A DNA stretch of 64,000 nt, taken from Tridacna crocea (lineage: Eukaryota > Mollusca > Bivalvia > Cardiida > Cardiidae). Positions 20,409 to 32,000 of this stretch are shown piece by piece (positions within the stretch are counted from its first letter, which is position 1; each line of letters begins with the position of its first letter). The translations under genes and the position numbers were made by a program. Location: NCBI GenBank assembly GCA_943736015.1, contig OX031072.1:15031501-15095500 (forward strand), written 5' to 3'. The notes below the pieces were generated by a model. That model searched no databases, was not told where the DNA came from, and saw only the letters and a list, made by a program, of their open reading frames with translations.

Positions 20409-20624
20409 CCCTTTACCACACAATCCTTAGTTGACGACCCCGAGATATAAGCCTTTTGAAAACATTGTGGGAAAAGGAGAAAATGCTGGTAACCAGCATT
20501 TTCTCCTTTTTCCCACAATGTTTTCCACCCTTCCCAAAACAAATTTCTATTTTTGAGTCACTTTAATTTTATCGTCAGCTAATGCAATATGGACCAGTCT
20601 AAAATTTTGTCGTCTGGTAAAGAG
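20409..20624. repeat. TTAA-flanked hairpin MITE, spacer 1
   Basis: Left TTAA 20405-20408 with CCCTTTACCACAC; right end TCTGGTAAAGAG. Paralogues 36092-36310 and 51201-51419. Diverged hairpin cores of the same family lie just upstream (about 20170-20228 and 20330-20395). Confidence 0.75.
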
Positions 20625-20629
20625 TTACA

Positions 20630-21430
20630 GACAAAATTCCTTTCATAGAGAATCAAGTAATTTATCGTCTGCAAATACTTTCCATTTGAACCAGCGTATA
20701 ATTTTATCGTCTGCTATTCTTTGACATTCAACTACAAAGCACATGTGATACAGGGCTCCCAAGTTATAGATCTGTAGTTGAAGGAAAGAAATTCATACAT
20801 TATAATATATAGATTTTTTTTTCATAACATGAAAAACATTGTAGAAAAAGAGCAATTGCTTATGACAAGTTTTACTTTTTTCCCCACACCGAATTCTTAG
20901 CAAGGAACATCAACAGTTCTAAATGAAAAATAAACTATAATAAATTATGCGGCAAAGAGGCAGTTGCCACTGTGCTATCCATAGTAACGGTGTTGAAAAT
21001 TTCACAATTCCGTAATACACACCGGCGATGCACCAATATGCTTTCATATGTATTCCGTGATCGACCGAGGAAAATTTTATGATTCTATGATGGATCAATA
21101 ATAATTCAAAGGCCTGTGATTAAACCAAGTAAGCCATCATGTAATCATGGATCCATAACGGCAATAAACTTAATCATAAGATAGACCAATCCTTGGGCAT
21201 ACTGAAAATTGACCAATAGCTAAAAGTTTCGGCCCAGGTCAGCCTGCGCGGACTGCACAAGCTGACCTAGGTCGATACTTTTCGCAAACAGAGAATGGCT
21301 CATATAGATTGGAGTTTTTTCTTTCAATGATTACAAAGGCATTTCTGATGAGGGTATACTGTACATAAGGGGTTAAATGGTTCTATATTTGTATATAATT
21401 TCCTAGTTCGTGTAACTTTTTAACACATAA
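20630..21430. other. Spacer 1, mostly unassigned
   Basis: Contains decayed MITE flanks (to about 20890) and a GC-rich fold-back at about 21226-21282. No coding evidence. Confidence 0.4.
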
Positions 21431-21643
21431 CCACACAATCTCTACTTTTGACGAACTTGTGAAAGAATCCTTTTGAAAACATTGTGGGAAAAAGAGAAAA
21501 TGCTGGTATCAAGCATGTTCTCCTTTTCTCCCAATGTTTCCTACTCTTCCCAAAACAAACTTCAAATTTTCAGTCACATTTATTTTGTCGTCTGCAAATG
21601 CTTTCAACTTGCTATGATACTATGTATCACGGAAATACATTAA

Positions 21644-22173
21644 AGGTGGCCCTTCAGATTTTGGGACGAAAATTTTACAAGAATACAAAAATGTCATCCT
21701 TATAATCCCACAGCCTAATAAATTTCATTCATAAAACCCCAGTAGTCGAAAACCAGCCGACAACAAGAGAAATTAGAGATTTCTACGGCCAAGGTCGACA
21801 CCGACGGGAAACACAGTCTATTTTTACATGAGCAACTCGCTCATCTACATACCGGAAATATACAGACAAAACTTCAAACATAGCGTCCGAAGAAGACATT
21901 ATGATAAATAATTACGTGTTTATGTTATGGAATTTCAGCGTCATTGTGTCAGTAACTTAACATTCCCACAATGCTTTTTTAAAATTTTTGGCGGGAAATC
22001 TAAATATAGCTTAAGACGCTACGTTGCCTTTTAAGGGAATACCATCAAAAAATATTTCTTTGTAATTGTATGATTCTTGATTGTTGATGATTTGTATCGT
22101 TTTTTCATATAAATTTCAGTGATATGTATTTTTTTTCAATTTGATGGGATGTGAAAATTCTAAATACCCACCT
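21644..22173. mobile_element. TTAA-flanked element of about 530 bp, spacer 1
   Basis: TTAA at 21640-21643 and 22174-22177. Termini AGGTGGCCCTTC and GGGTGGGTAT-complement share AGGTGG. Same element in spacers 2 (37309-37847) and 3 (52443-52968), and inserted in inverse orientation in copy 4 (62574-63350). Confidence 0.75.
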
Positions 22174-22177
22174 TTAA

Positions 22178-22387
22178 CCCTTTACCCCATAAGGCATTTC
22201 TACGGTATCTCAAATTGACCCTAAATAACAGCAAGGCTGAAGCAGTTTCTTATGTGTATATGACACCCTTTGAGAGCATAGAAAACATTGTGACAAAAGG
22301 CTTAATTGCTCGTCACGAGCAATTTCACCTTTTGCCACAGTGTTTTCCAAAGGCTTCTACAAGCAATGCGTAGAAATGAGTAAAGGG
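22178..22387. repeat. TTAA-flanked hairpin MITE, 'GCCAC' subtype
   Basis: Shares the TTAA 22174-22177 with the preceding element; right TTAA 22388-22391. Ends CCCTTTACCCCAT and GTAAAGGG. Palindrome core GCTCGTCACGAGC. Paralogues 37852-38061 and 52973-53181. Confidence 0.8.
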
Positions 22388-22579
22388 TTAAGCCCCTTTT
22401 TGTAAGGGAATGGCTCATGTACTTCGGGCTGACAGCGTTGAAGTAAATCAAATGCTAATTTTCCCGTGATGTTTTCAAATGCAGTCTTCTTAATCGAAGT
22501 AAAACGTCAAAACATTTCGGATATAAAAATTCTCTCTCAGAGATCCGTAGGAAAAACGTACCGTTATATATTTAGACAG

Positions 22580-23013
22580 TTGGTTGATTGTATTGGGGTT
22601 TAACCCCAACTTAACCCTTTACTCCATAGATACTCATTTCTACGCATTGCTTGTGGGATCCTTTGGAAAACATCGTGGCAAATGGTGAAATTGCTCGTGA
22701 CGAGCAATTTCACTTTTTGCCACAATATTTTCTATACTATCAAAAGGTGTCATATACACATAAGAAACGGCTCCATCCTTGCTGTTATTTAGGGTCAGTT
22801 AGAGATAACATAGAATTGCCTTATGGGGTAAAGGGTTAACAGCTAAGGTCATATCATGGCGGTCGGTGACGCACCTGTGTTTCCTGGCTTTCCCATACCG
22901 GTACTAACACTACTTTCTTTCCAAAGCCACCGACTACTTTTCTCACATGCTTCAGCAGAGGTGAGAGGCGAAAATACGCCGGAAAGTTCGCCTCAACCGG
23001 GTATCGAACTCGC
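22580..23013 (-). mobile_element. SINE with 14-bp target duplication, interrupted by a MITE
   Basis: Flanked by ATATATTTAGACAG at 22566-22579 and 23014-23027. The minus strand opens with a B-box-like GAGTTCGATACCC, so the tRNA-like head looks truncated, and ends in 'CAACCAAC'. The MITE 22615-22835 is nested inside. Paralogues 38254-38691 and 53374-53811; the uninterrupted sequence occurs at 29046-29190. Confidence 0.75.
22615..22835. repeat. 221-bp 'GCCAC' hairpin MITE nested in the SINE
   Basis: TTAA at 22611-22614 and 22836-22839, ends CCCTTTACTCC and GGGGTAAAGGG, core GCTCGTGACGAGC. The matching SINE in intron 2 of copies 2-4 lacks it. Confidence 0.85.
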
Positions 23014-23029
23014 ATATATTTAGACAGAC

Positions 23030-23590
23030 AACATGATGTAAATAAGTTAGCACTTCTAGTTTTGTTGAAAACTTGTTCTTATTTTCCTTTGTTCGTTTTT
23101 TTGTGTAGTCAAGTTTTTTTTTTTTATCTGTATATGCTTTTGTCTGTCTTCAAAAAATAAATTCACACCTTTTAAATTCATGTCTGATTGTTTGGTTCCA
23201 TTTAGTTCAAGTTCCGAAACTGGAGTTTCCGGTGCTATTGGTCCAAGATCAAGAGATATTTTTGTGTGTGTGAAAAATCGAAATTTGCTTTATGCTTTTC
23301 GGTAGTTAATCGAAAAATAATATTGAAATATTGTCTGATAATGAGCAAAGCTCGTTTTGCGGTAACACCGTCCTAGATTTTTAAAAAATACAACTCCGAC
23401 TTCGTTCTGGGTTTTAGTCTAAATCTATGGGGATGACCAAAAAATCGTGTCTTCCGGTTGGTCGCATAGCTTTACCCGTAGCACAATCTTTCGCACATTT
23501 ACCCAATTGGTCAAAAATGACATTATAATATTTTACCGATCGGGAACAAAAAACGTTGTCAGTTTAACGAGTAGTTTATGTAATTACCTT
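23030..23590. other. Spacer 1, unassigned unique-looking DNA
   Basis: Conserved among the three spacers, with open + strand frames of modest length, but no recognised domain and no splice structure I can defend. Confidence 0.35.
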
Positions 23591-23594
23591 GGTA

Positions 23595-23641
23595 CCATGG
23601 CAATGTCCCAGCCGCTGAGATCTGACCCCGGAGTTATGGAC
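23595..23641 (+). pseudogene. Decayed duplicate of exon 5 in spacer 1
   Basis: In-frame match to exon 5 over 47 bases: MAMSQPLRSDPGVM against MAMSQPPRPGPGVM. Downstream, the PPPY-coding part is absent and the frame continues to a TAA at 23687-23689. Paralogous relics at 39272-39318 and 54391-54437. Confidence 0.7.
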
Positions 23642-24001
23642 TTCCATGACTCCTCACAGATTTTAAGTTTTGCTAACCTGAACGATTAACGGCGGGCATA
23701 TTGGAAAATGACCAATGAATTGACAAGGGGAATTAATGTGCCTGCGAAAAGTATCGGCCAAGGTCAGCCTGCGCAAGCTGATCTGGGCCGAAACTTCTCG
23801 CTATTGGTCAGTTTTCTGTATGTCCAAGAACTATTTTACCTCATGATTAAGTTAGTTGTTTTAAAAAAGTAACTTTTATTGATCCATAATTATGCGATGA
23901 CTTGCCTGGTATCATGGGTAATCCATTTAGTCAAACAACCGTCTGATTCAGAGGGTAGAATGGTACTTGCACATGAAATGCAAAAAAATGAAAGGTAGCA
24001 A

Positions 24002-24062
24002 AAAGTTTCGGCCCATGTCAGCCTGCGCGAACTGCGCAGGCTGACATGAACCGATAGTTTTT
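24002..24062. repeat. GC-rich fold-back ('catgtcagcctgcgcg')
   Basis: Arms 'ggcccatgtcagcctgcg' and 'cgcaggctgacatgaacc'. Another, shorter, is at about 23754-23812. Both recur in spacers 2 and 3. Confidence 0.65.
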
Positions 24063-24074
24063 GCAAATGCGTTA

Positions 24075-24130
24075 GTTCCCCATGTCACATTTCATAGCTT
24101 ATCTTTATGTTCCCCATGTCACATTTCATC
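24075..24130. repeat. 34-bp minisatellite, about 2 units (spacer 1)
   Basis: Unit begins 'gttccccatgtcacatttca'. The same locus has 6 units in spacer 2 and 3 in spacer 3. Confidence 0.8.
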
Positions 24131-24139
24131 GCCTGAACA

Positions 24140-24705
24140 TGCCAAGTAACATTAGGCCTATTGATAGAAAGAAGAGTTCAATGTGTTGTAGAATTGTACT
24201 TCCATTCAAGTATTTATTTAACTACACTACGACTGTGACTACGATAATTAATATAGAATCTTGACCAACTTAGTAACAAAATTGTTCACTGTAACACAAA
24301 CCCATACACTTACCGTATTTTCAGCTCAGAAGCTTAATCGTTGTATTGACTGTAGGAGCATCTTACGTTGTAATGTAAAAATGGCAAAATATCCCTGAAT
24401 AACTGCAATTTGATTTTTTATCGGTTTATAGTGCTGAGGATAATCACTGTATTGGTCATCTGACACGGCACACACTTCAGAATATTGAGTGTATATGTTT
24501 TACAAGGGTTTTTGGAGACTCCAAGTAGTGTTTTTTCAGAAATCGTAGTCCCCGGCGAAACTTTGTTGGATTAAACGTCTTCAACAAACGATTAACCACC
24601 AAAAGAACTAGAGATTAACGTGCACTGACATCCCAGACATTCCGTGCGACAACCTGCAACTGCATATCTATTCAATAACATGTTAAAAAAAATATGTTTT
24701 TGTGC
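24140..24705. other. Spacer 1, unassigned DNA before copy 2
   Basis: Conserved between spacers 1 and 3. Spacer 2 lacks about 117 bp of it (after 40084). No element ends recognised. Confidence 0.35.
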
Positions 24706-24709
24706 TTAC

Positions 24710-24736
24710 CTTGTGTAATCTTGTGGGCGCAGCCAT
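24710..24736 (-). other. Candidate divergent first coding exon (MAAPTRLHK)
   Basis: On the minus strand an ATG in good context (AACATGG) opens nine codons that end exactly at a GTAAGC donor. Repeated before copies 3 (40432-40458 region) and 4 (55552-55578 region) but not before copy 1. No downstream exon identified, so gene status is speculative. Confidence 0.25.
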
Positions 24737-24848
24737 GTTTTTTACTCGAACGGGTACGTAAAATTGACAGGGACAGTAACGTTGACAAGGAGCAAGTTCG
24801 TAAGGTCTCTCCAGTGTGAAAATATGGGCTTGGTGAGATATGGCCTTC

Positions 24849-25071
24849 AACACGCGAAAAGGGGAGTACGAACATTTGCGTAAAGTGCCGTTTCGGATCA
24901 GCATGCATAATCCGATTACCGTTTTATGTCATTTTCTGTTTTGCGCAAGTCTACCATAGCACAAAATCTAATCTAGTCGTGAAGTACCGTCTCGAAATAG
25001 CCTGCGCAGGCTAATCCGAGACGACATTTTACGCAAATGTCCGAATGCCCCTTTTGGCGTGTTGCAAGCGA
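24849..25071. repeat. GC-rich long-inverted-repeat element upstream of copy 2
   Basis: Paralogue of 9987-10213, with 'cacgcgaaaagg' and 'ccttttggcgtgttgc' ends. Confidence 0.75.
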
Positions 25072-25100
25072 TTATTTACAACTTTTTTCCTGGTATTTGA

Positions 25101-25237
25101 TTACGTCATGCGCGCATGCGCCAGGTAGATGTTGCAAAAAAGGTGAAGGTAGCCAGGTGAGATCAGTTGACAAAATATTTCACGCTCGAAAGGTCTGTGT
25201 TCTCGACAAGATAACTACAATAAATTGGTGAACGACA
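25101..25237 (+). promoter_or_regulatory. Putative promoter and 5' UTR, gene copy 2
   Basis: TTACGTCA at 25101-25108 and GCGCATGCGC at 25112-25121, as in copy 1. Confidence 0.45.
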
Positions 25238-28200
25238 ATGGCGGCGAAAATGGCTGTAAACATTATTCTTTTCGCGTGTTTCATGGCCGTAGGAATAAGT
25301 AAGTACTCTCACTAACTTTTTTGGAGCTTAGCTTTTTGTGTAACACTTTACCACACAATCCCGATTTTATAACACACCCGTGAAAGAAGCCTTTTGAAAA
25401 CATCGTGGGAAAAGGAGAAAATGCTGGTAACCAGCATTTTCTTCTTTTCCCACAATGTTTTCTTCCCTTCCAAAAACAATTTTTAATTCTTTAGTCACAT
25501 TCATTTTGTCGTCTGCAAACCAGTCTAAATTATTGTCGTTTGGTAAAGGCTTAAATCATTATAAAGCTAAACATACCAAGTTACATTTAAACATTTTTCA
25601 ACTTTTTTCTGAATAGGCAAATTGTTAGACTTGTCCAATATTAAAAGCATTTCCAGACCGCAATTTAGGGGTATCTGAAAAGTTGAAGTTCGTCTTTCAA
25701 AGTGTAAAAAACATGGGGGTACAAGGAGAAAATGATGTTTTCTTCCCCTGAGTCCTTAACACAGAGCATATATTTGGAAAAGGACTGAGTGAGATGTTAC
25801 CGTAATATATTACTGAATTTGAAATGATATTGTAAAAGTGAAATGATCTTGAAAGCGACCTTAGATAGTAGATCCGTAATAAAAAAAACAGCTATTTAGA
25901 TAATTTCCACTATAATACTTTTCTAAAAAAAAACTGCTATGATTAAAAATGAGTATTATTGTACTACTTTAACCGAGCCACTGTTTGTTTTTTCCTTCTT
26001 TGAATCATAATTTATAAATCTAAAACCACTGTATTTTCGTTACAAAGGGAGATAGTAATTACCTCCCTTTTCTGGAAACTAACAGTTGTCGGACTAAATA
26101 CATCACGTGATGGCTCCATTGTTATGTGATGACTTGCATGGTATCACACATCACGGAGATCCATTAAGCCCCCTTTTCACAGACCATAGCTCACATATTC
26201 CATTTTTGTCATTTCAGATGCTGGGTGAGTGTCAAAGGCACGGGTATCGTATATAATAGTCTCACATATCTCTTCCTTCTTTTAAGCTTTAGATTGCTAA
26301 ACGCGACTCAAGTCCCATTTTGCGGACAGTGTAGATTAAGATAAGACTGCACAGAACATGCAGTCTGATCTTCATCTACACTGTCCTGTATGGAGATACA
26401 TCACCACCCCAATACCATAGAAACAGCAAAGTTTATAGACTTTTACTGACGCATTTTATATATTTACCGTTAAAGCCAAAAGTGCGAACTCTGTCGACGA
26501 TTAAAATATCAATTCATTAACCCTTGGGGTGCGTAGCGCGACTCACTGACCTTTTGCGGACAGTGTAGATCAAGATCAGACTGCACATAACGTGCAGTCT
26601 TATCTTGGATCTACACTGTCCGAGAAGGAGATATTATTTCTCAAAAGAAAACTGAAAAAATATCAATATTTGGGTTTTCACTGTAGAAACAGAAAAAAAA
26701 ATTATTTTTAAAAATTTAAAATTGAAAAGTTATTTAGTAGGTTAAGGGTTAAAACTCAGAAAGAATATTTATCTTATATGTCTTACTAAACAAGCCGATA
26801 GTATAGATCAAAGATCAGACCACGCGTACTCTGTAGTCTGATCTTGAGCTATGTCGTCTGTATAAGCCCGTACTTTCGCCTTTGCACGCTGATAGGGTTA
26901 TGCTCATCGTCCATTTAGGCTACGCCTCTCAGTAAGTCCCCTCCCCCTCCTCCCTCCCCATCAAAAAACTTAACAAATTTGTAAATTCTATATTTGTTTT
27001 AATCCTGTAAAATGAAAGTTCGAAACAAATGCACAGCTGAAATTACAAACCGCATCTGGCAGTATTCGAACCCACGGCGGACAAGATTCTCGTTTTTCGA
27101 GGTGTAAAACACCAAAATCATAACCACGAAGCCAAAAAGATATCTTATCAGCAGAGTGGCCAGGTATCGTATTTGAATAGGAACGAAGCTATAAATGAAG
27201 GAGTGGTCTCCCGTGACAACCCTTCGGCCGTTGTCTGCGCATGTCATATTCTTGGAAGATTCGACCTGTCTTATATGACGCATCACCCATTCCCCGATAC
27301 TTGGGAAAATTAGGGCTTATACCGAAGCTAAACCCAAGCCTGTAGAAACTGTTTTAACCCTTTACCCCATAAGACATTTCTATGGTATCTCTAATTGACC
27401 CTAAATAACAGCAAGGATGAAGCCATTTCTTATGTGTATATGGCAGCTTTTGATAGTGTAGAAAACATTGTGGCAAAAGGTGAAATTGCTCATCACGAGC
27501 AATTTCACCTTTTGCCACAATGTTTTCCAATGGCTCCCACAAGCAATGCGTAGAAATGAGTATCTATGGAGTAAAGGGTTAATAAATGGCGGGTCAATCG
27601 GTTACCTACTGGCTGATCATACAATTGAATAAATCGCACCAGGTAGCGTTTTACTGAGTAAAGTTTCATTTTATTTTAAAATACTAGTATTTGAAGAATG
27701 CCATCTATAGCTGAAGATAATGCAATCCTTCGTCAAACAATTCCGTAATTTTATGACCCGAATAAGGGATGGCTTTTGAAAGGATTTTTTTTTTTGCGGA
27801 GATAAAGAAAATGACTAACCTAAAAAGAGGAAGAAGTCTCGAATTTCTTTTATATGCACTTTATCACAAGTGAATCATTTAACCCTTTCCAAAACAATCC
27901 CTGATTTCTACGATCCTGAAGGAGGAGGCTTTTGAAAACATTGTGGGAAAAGGAGAAAATGCTGGTAACCAGCATTTTCTCCTTTTCCCACAATGTTTTC
28001 TATCTTGCTGGAAACAAATTTCAATTTTTGAATTACATTTATTTTGTTGTCTGAAAGTGCTTTCAATTCGGACCAGTCTAAACTTTTGTCGTATGGGAAA
28101 GGGTTAACCCATACAGTAAAGTCATGATTAAGCAATGCTCTGAGAAAAGGGGGGGCTTAATGCATCTGCAAACTGATTCAACCCAGGTTAGACTGTGCTG

Positions 28201-28988
28201 TCCGCGCAGGCTGACCTGGGTCGAATCCTTTTGCTATTCGGGAATTTTATACACGTTAGGACGGACCATGGTTCAACCTCAGGGTTTCGTCGAGTATGAA
28301 ACCGACTGTTTTTTAATGGACTTACGCATAAGTATGTTTGTTTATTTGGAGTTTAGGCCGCTTTCAACATTACATCAGTCATACCACGGCTACAGTTGAC
28401 ATATTCATGTATTTCCCGGGTTCCACCGATACAAGACTGGGGCTCTGAAGTGTCTTTCCCAAGGACACTTACGTGTTAAAACCAGTGGAGCCAGTAAGGC
28501 TCGAACCCGGAGTCTCTAGGTCACGAGTCCTACACTTTACCATTGAGCCACACAGTTCTGATAATTTGTTTATTATAGAGTATGACGGAGATGCACTAAG
28601 CCTCCTTTTGCCAGAGCATGTCTCAACCGCAATTTGTCTCGACTGAATGACAAACTTTAACTTGACAATTCATGCGTTTATAAATACGGGCGATAGAATT
28701 GCACAGTTTTTTGGCTGATTTCGTCAAAGTTTAGCGAACTTCATATATATATCCTATTGCACAATTTTTGGGCTAATTTCGTCTGAGTTTAGCGAACATC
28801 ATACATGTATATCTCTCGCGCCCCTTTGCTCCCTCTCTCTTTCTATTCGATTTTCTCCCCCTTCCTCTCACCCCGAACCTCCCTTCCCCTCCTACCTCTC
28901 TCTCTCTCTCTCTCCCTTTCTCTCTGTCTCTGTCTGTCCCTCTGTCTGTCTGATTCTCTCTGTATCTCTGTCTTTCTCTCTGTCTGTA

Positions 28989-29033
<45 letters not shown>

Positions 29034-32000
29034 GTCTCTGTGAGAAAAGTAGTCGGTGGCTTTGGAAAGAAAGTAGTATTAGCACTGGTATGAGAAAGCC
29101 AGGAAATACATGTGCGTCACCGACCGCCATGATATGACCTTAGCTGTTATAGTGGCGTTAAACTCCAACACAACCAACCAACCAACTCTCGCTCTCTCTG
29201 CTTGTGTGTCTCTCTCCAGTAATTTCTTTTTGTTTCAAAGTGTTTCTGGTCTTTCAAATACTGTTCGTTACATGTATATCTGAAACACATTCATAATGTC
29301 GTCCGCAAAATTTTTTAAACCGCAAAAACTAAAAAAAAGATATGTTTGATACAGAATTTATATCGTCTCAAATTACTTCTAAAACCTCGTAACTACAGCT
29401 TCTTTCAAGCTGTAGTTATAAGGTTTTTGAGGTAAACCAGCTGTAGTTACGAGGTTTTTGAAGTAAACCGACGCTATGAATACCTTTTATTTTAGCCATC
29501 CTCTGTGAAAAGGGGGCTTATAGCGTAAGAAAGAAAAAAGTCTTTAATTAATGTTATCGACCTACGTCAGCTCCGCGCAAACGGCGTCATGACTTCTACC
29601 GTATCATAACTGGTTTGCAACACGCGAAAAGGGACATTCGGACATCTGCGTAAAGTGTCGTCTCGGATCAGCCTGCGCAGGCTAATCCGAGACGGCACTT
29701 TCCGTTTATATGACTTTTTCTGTTCTGCAGAAGTCTACTGAAGGAAAAATTCTAATGAAGACGTGAAGTGCCGTCTCGGATCAGCCTGCGCGGACTGCGC
29801 AGGCTGATCAGAGACGACACTTTACGCAGATGTCCTAATGCAAACCAATTATATCACGGACACGCATAAAGCCCCCTTCTGGCAGAGCATGGATTATTTT
29901 TAATTTTCTGATATTTTCATCTTTTTATAAACGGCCTGCATTACGCGAAAAGGGGCATTCGAAAGTTTGCGTATTTAAAGTGTCGTCTCTGATCAGCTTG
30001 CGCAGTCCGTGCAGGCCAATCCGATACGACGCTTTCCGGTTGTATGTAATTTTCTGTTTAGCAGAAGTCTAGAGTAGATCTAGCATAAAAGCTAATGTAG
30101 TCATAAAGTGCCATCTCGGATCTGCCTGCGCGGACTGCTCAGGCTGATCCGAGTCGTCACTTTACGCATGCATATGTTCGAATACCCCTTTTCGCGTGTT
30201 GCAAGTCATTTAAACCATTACCACACAATCCCTGAGAAAGAAGCCTTTAGAAAACATTGTTGGAAAAGAGAAAATGCTGATAACCAGCATTTTCTCCTTT
30301 TCCCATAATGTTTTCTACTCTTCACAAAACAAATTTCAAATTTTTAGCCGCTTTTATTTTGTCGTCTGCAAATGCTTCCGACTTTCACCTAATATTTTCC
30401 CTCTCTTTTCACACAAATATAGAGAATATTGCGACAACGACAATCTTTACTGTGATTATGGATGCTGCAACGGAGGATGCTGCGATGATTACGACAATGG
30501 ACTGTAAGTGATGAAGTCATAACTAACGCAAGCACTCTCGTTAGCCATTGTAATGTATTCCATTGAATTTTTTATTTCTAAGAGTAAGGGAAGCTTTAGG
30601 AAATCCCGAATGTTCACAGTTGATCAGGGCCGTTATTCACGAAATATTCTGAAGAAGGTTCTCAGACTTTTTCTCCAGAAATTTCTTAATCTTGGGGATT
30701 AAAAAAAACCTCCTGATTGGCCAAACTCGATTAAATAGTTTAGGCAACCAGAAGTCAGAACATCTCTCATTTTCAAAATTTAGAAAATCCTAGAGAATAA
30801 GACTGCATGATAATGTTATTAAGAATGGTTAGTGAATATGGACTAGTGTTCACGAATTATTCTAAACTGTATTCTTTGACTTGTTCTATGTTTAGAAAGT
30901 TACTCAGTTTCTGATTGGCTAAACCATTTGGTTTAGCCAATCAGAAACCGTTGTTTGTTACTTTCAAAATTTGAAAAATCTTGAGCATAGTCTATGAATG
31001 TGATTAGTGGTGGTTTGTGAATATAAGCCGAGAAATCCTTATTTAACCTTTTACAAAACAATCCCTGGTTTTTACGACCCTGACATAGAAGCATTTTGAA
31101 AACATTGTGGGAAAAGGAGAAAATGTAAGGTAACTAGCATTTTCTCCTTTTTCAACCATGTTTTCTACACCACTGGAAACAAATTCCAATTTTTGAGTTA
31201 AGCTTATTTTGTCGTCTGCATGTGCCTTCAATTTGGACAAGATCAAAATTTTGTCGTCTGCTAAAGGGTTAACCGGATGGTTTTAACTCTTTCCCAAACA
31301 ATCCCTGGTTTTCACGCCCTGAGAGAGAAGCCTTTTGAAAACATTGTGGGAAAAGGAGAAAATGCTGGTAACCAGCATTTTCTCCTTTTCCCACAATGTT
31401 TTCTATCCTGCTGGAAACAAATTTCAGTCTTTGACTTACTTTTATTTTCACATCTGCACATGCTCTCAATTTGGGCCAGTCTAAAATTTTGCCATTTGGT
31501 AAAGAATTGCTCAACAATATCTCGCGACAACACCTTTAGTATTTTCTAATGCATTTTGAGTTATCTACACAATCTAGGGTTTGGATTCACACGTACATGT
31601 AGATTAGATCTATAAAGATTGTTAAAACACTTAATCATCAATGCAATTTTCGAGCAAAGTTTTTATTGGTTTTGAACACCGTCTTGATTCTTTTTATTTC
31701 AACTTAATGATTTGTCGTCTGCAAATACCATCAAAATGGACGAGTTTAATGATTCTTTTTTTTTTTTTGTTTGGTATAAAGTGCCTCCCCCCTCAAAAAA
31801 TGTCTTTTCAACCATTGTAGATCAAGCTCAGACGGCACAAAACGTGGAATTATTCGTATTTCTAGACTTTAATGTCTTAAGGAGATTATTCGGCGTTAAG
31901 GCAATAGCGATTTGGGCTCCAACTGTATGGGGGATTTTTTTTGTTTTCGGTGATAGAAATTCATTTCACCGAGTGAACATCATCGGTATTATTTTCACCA

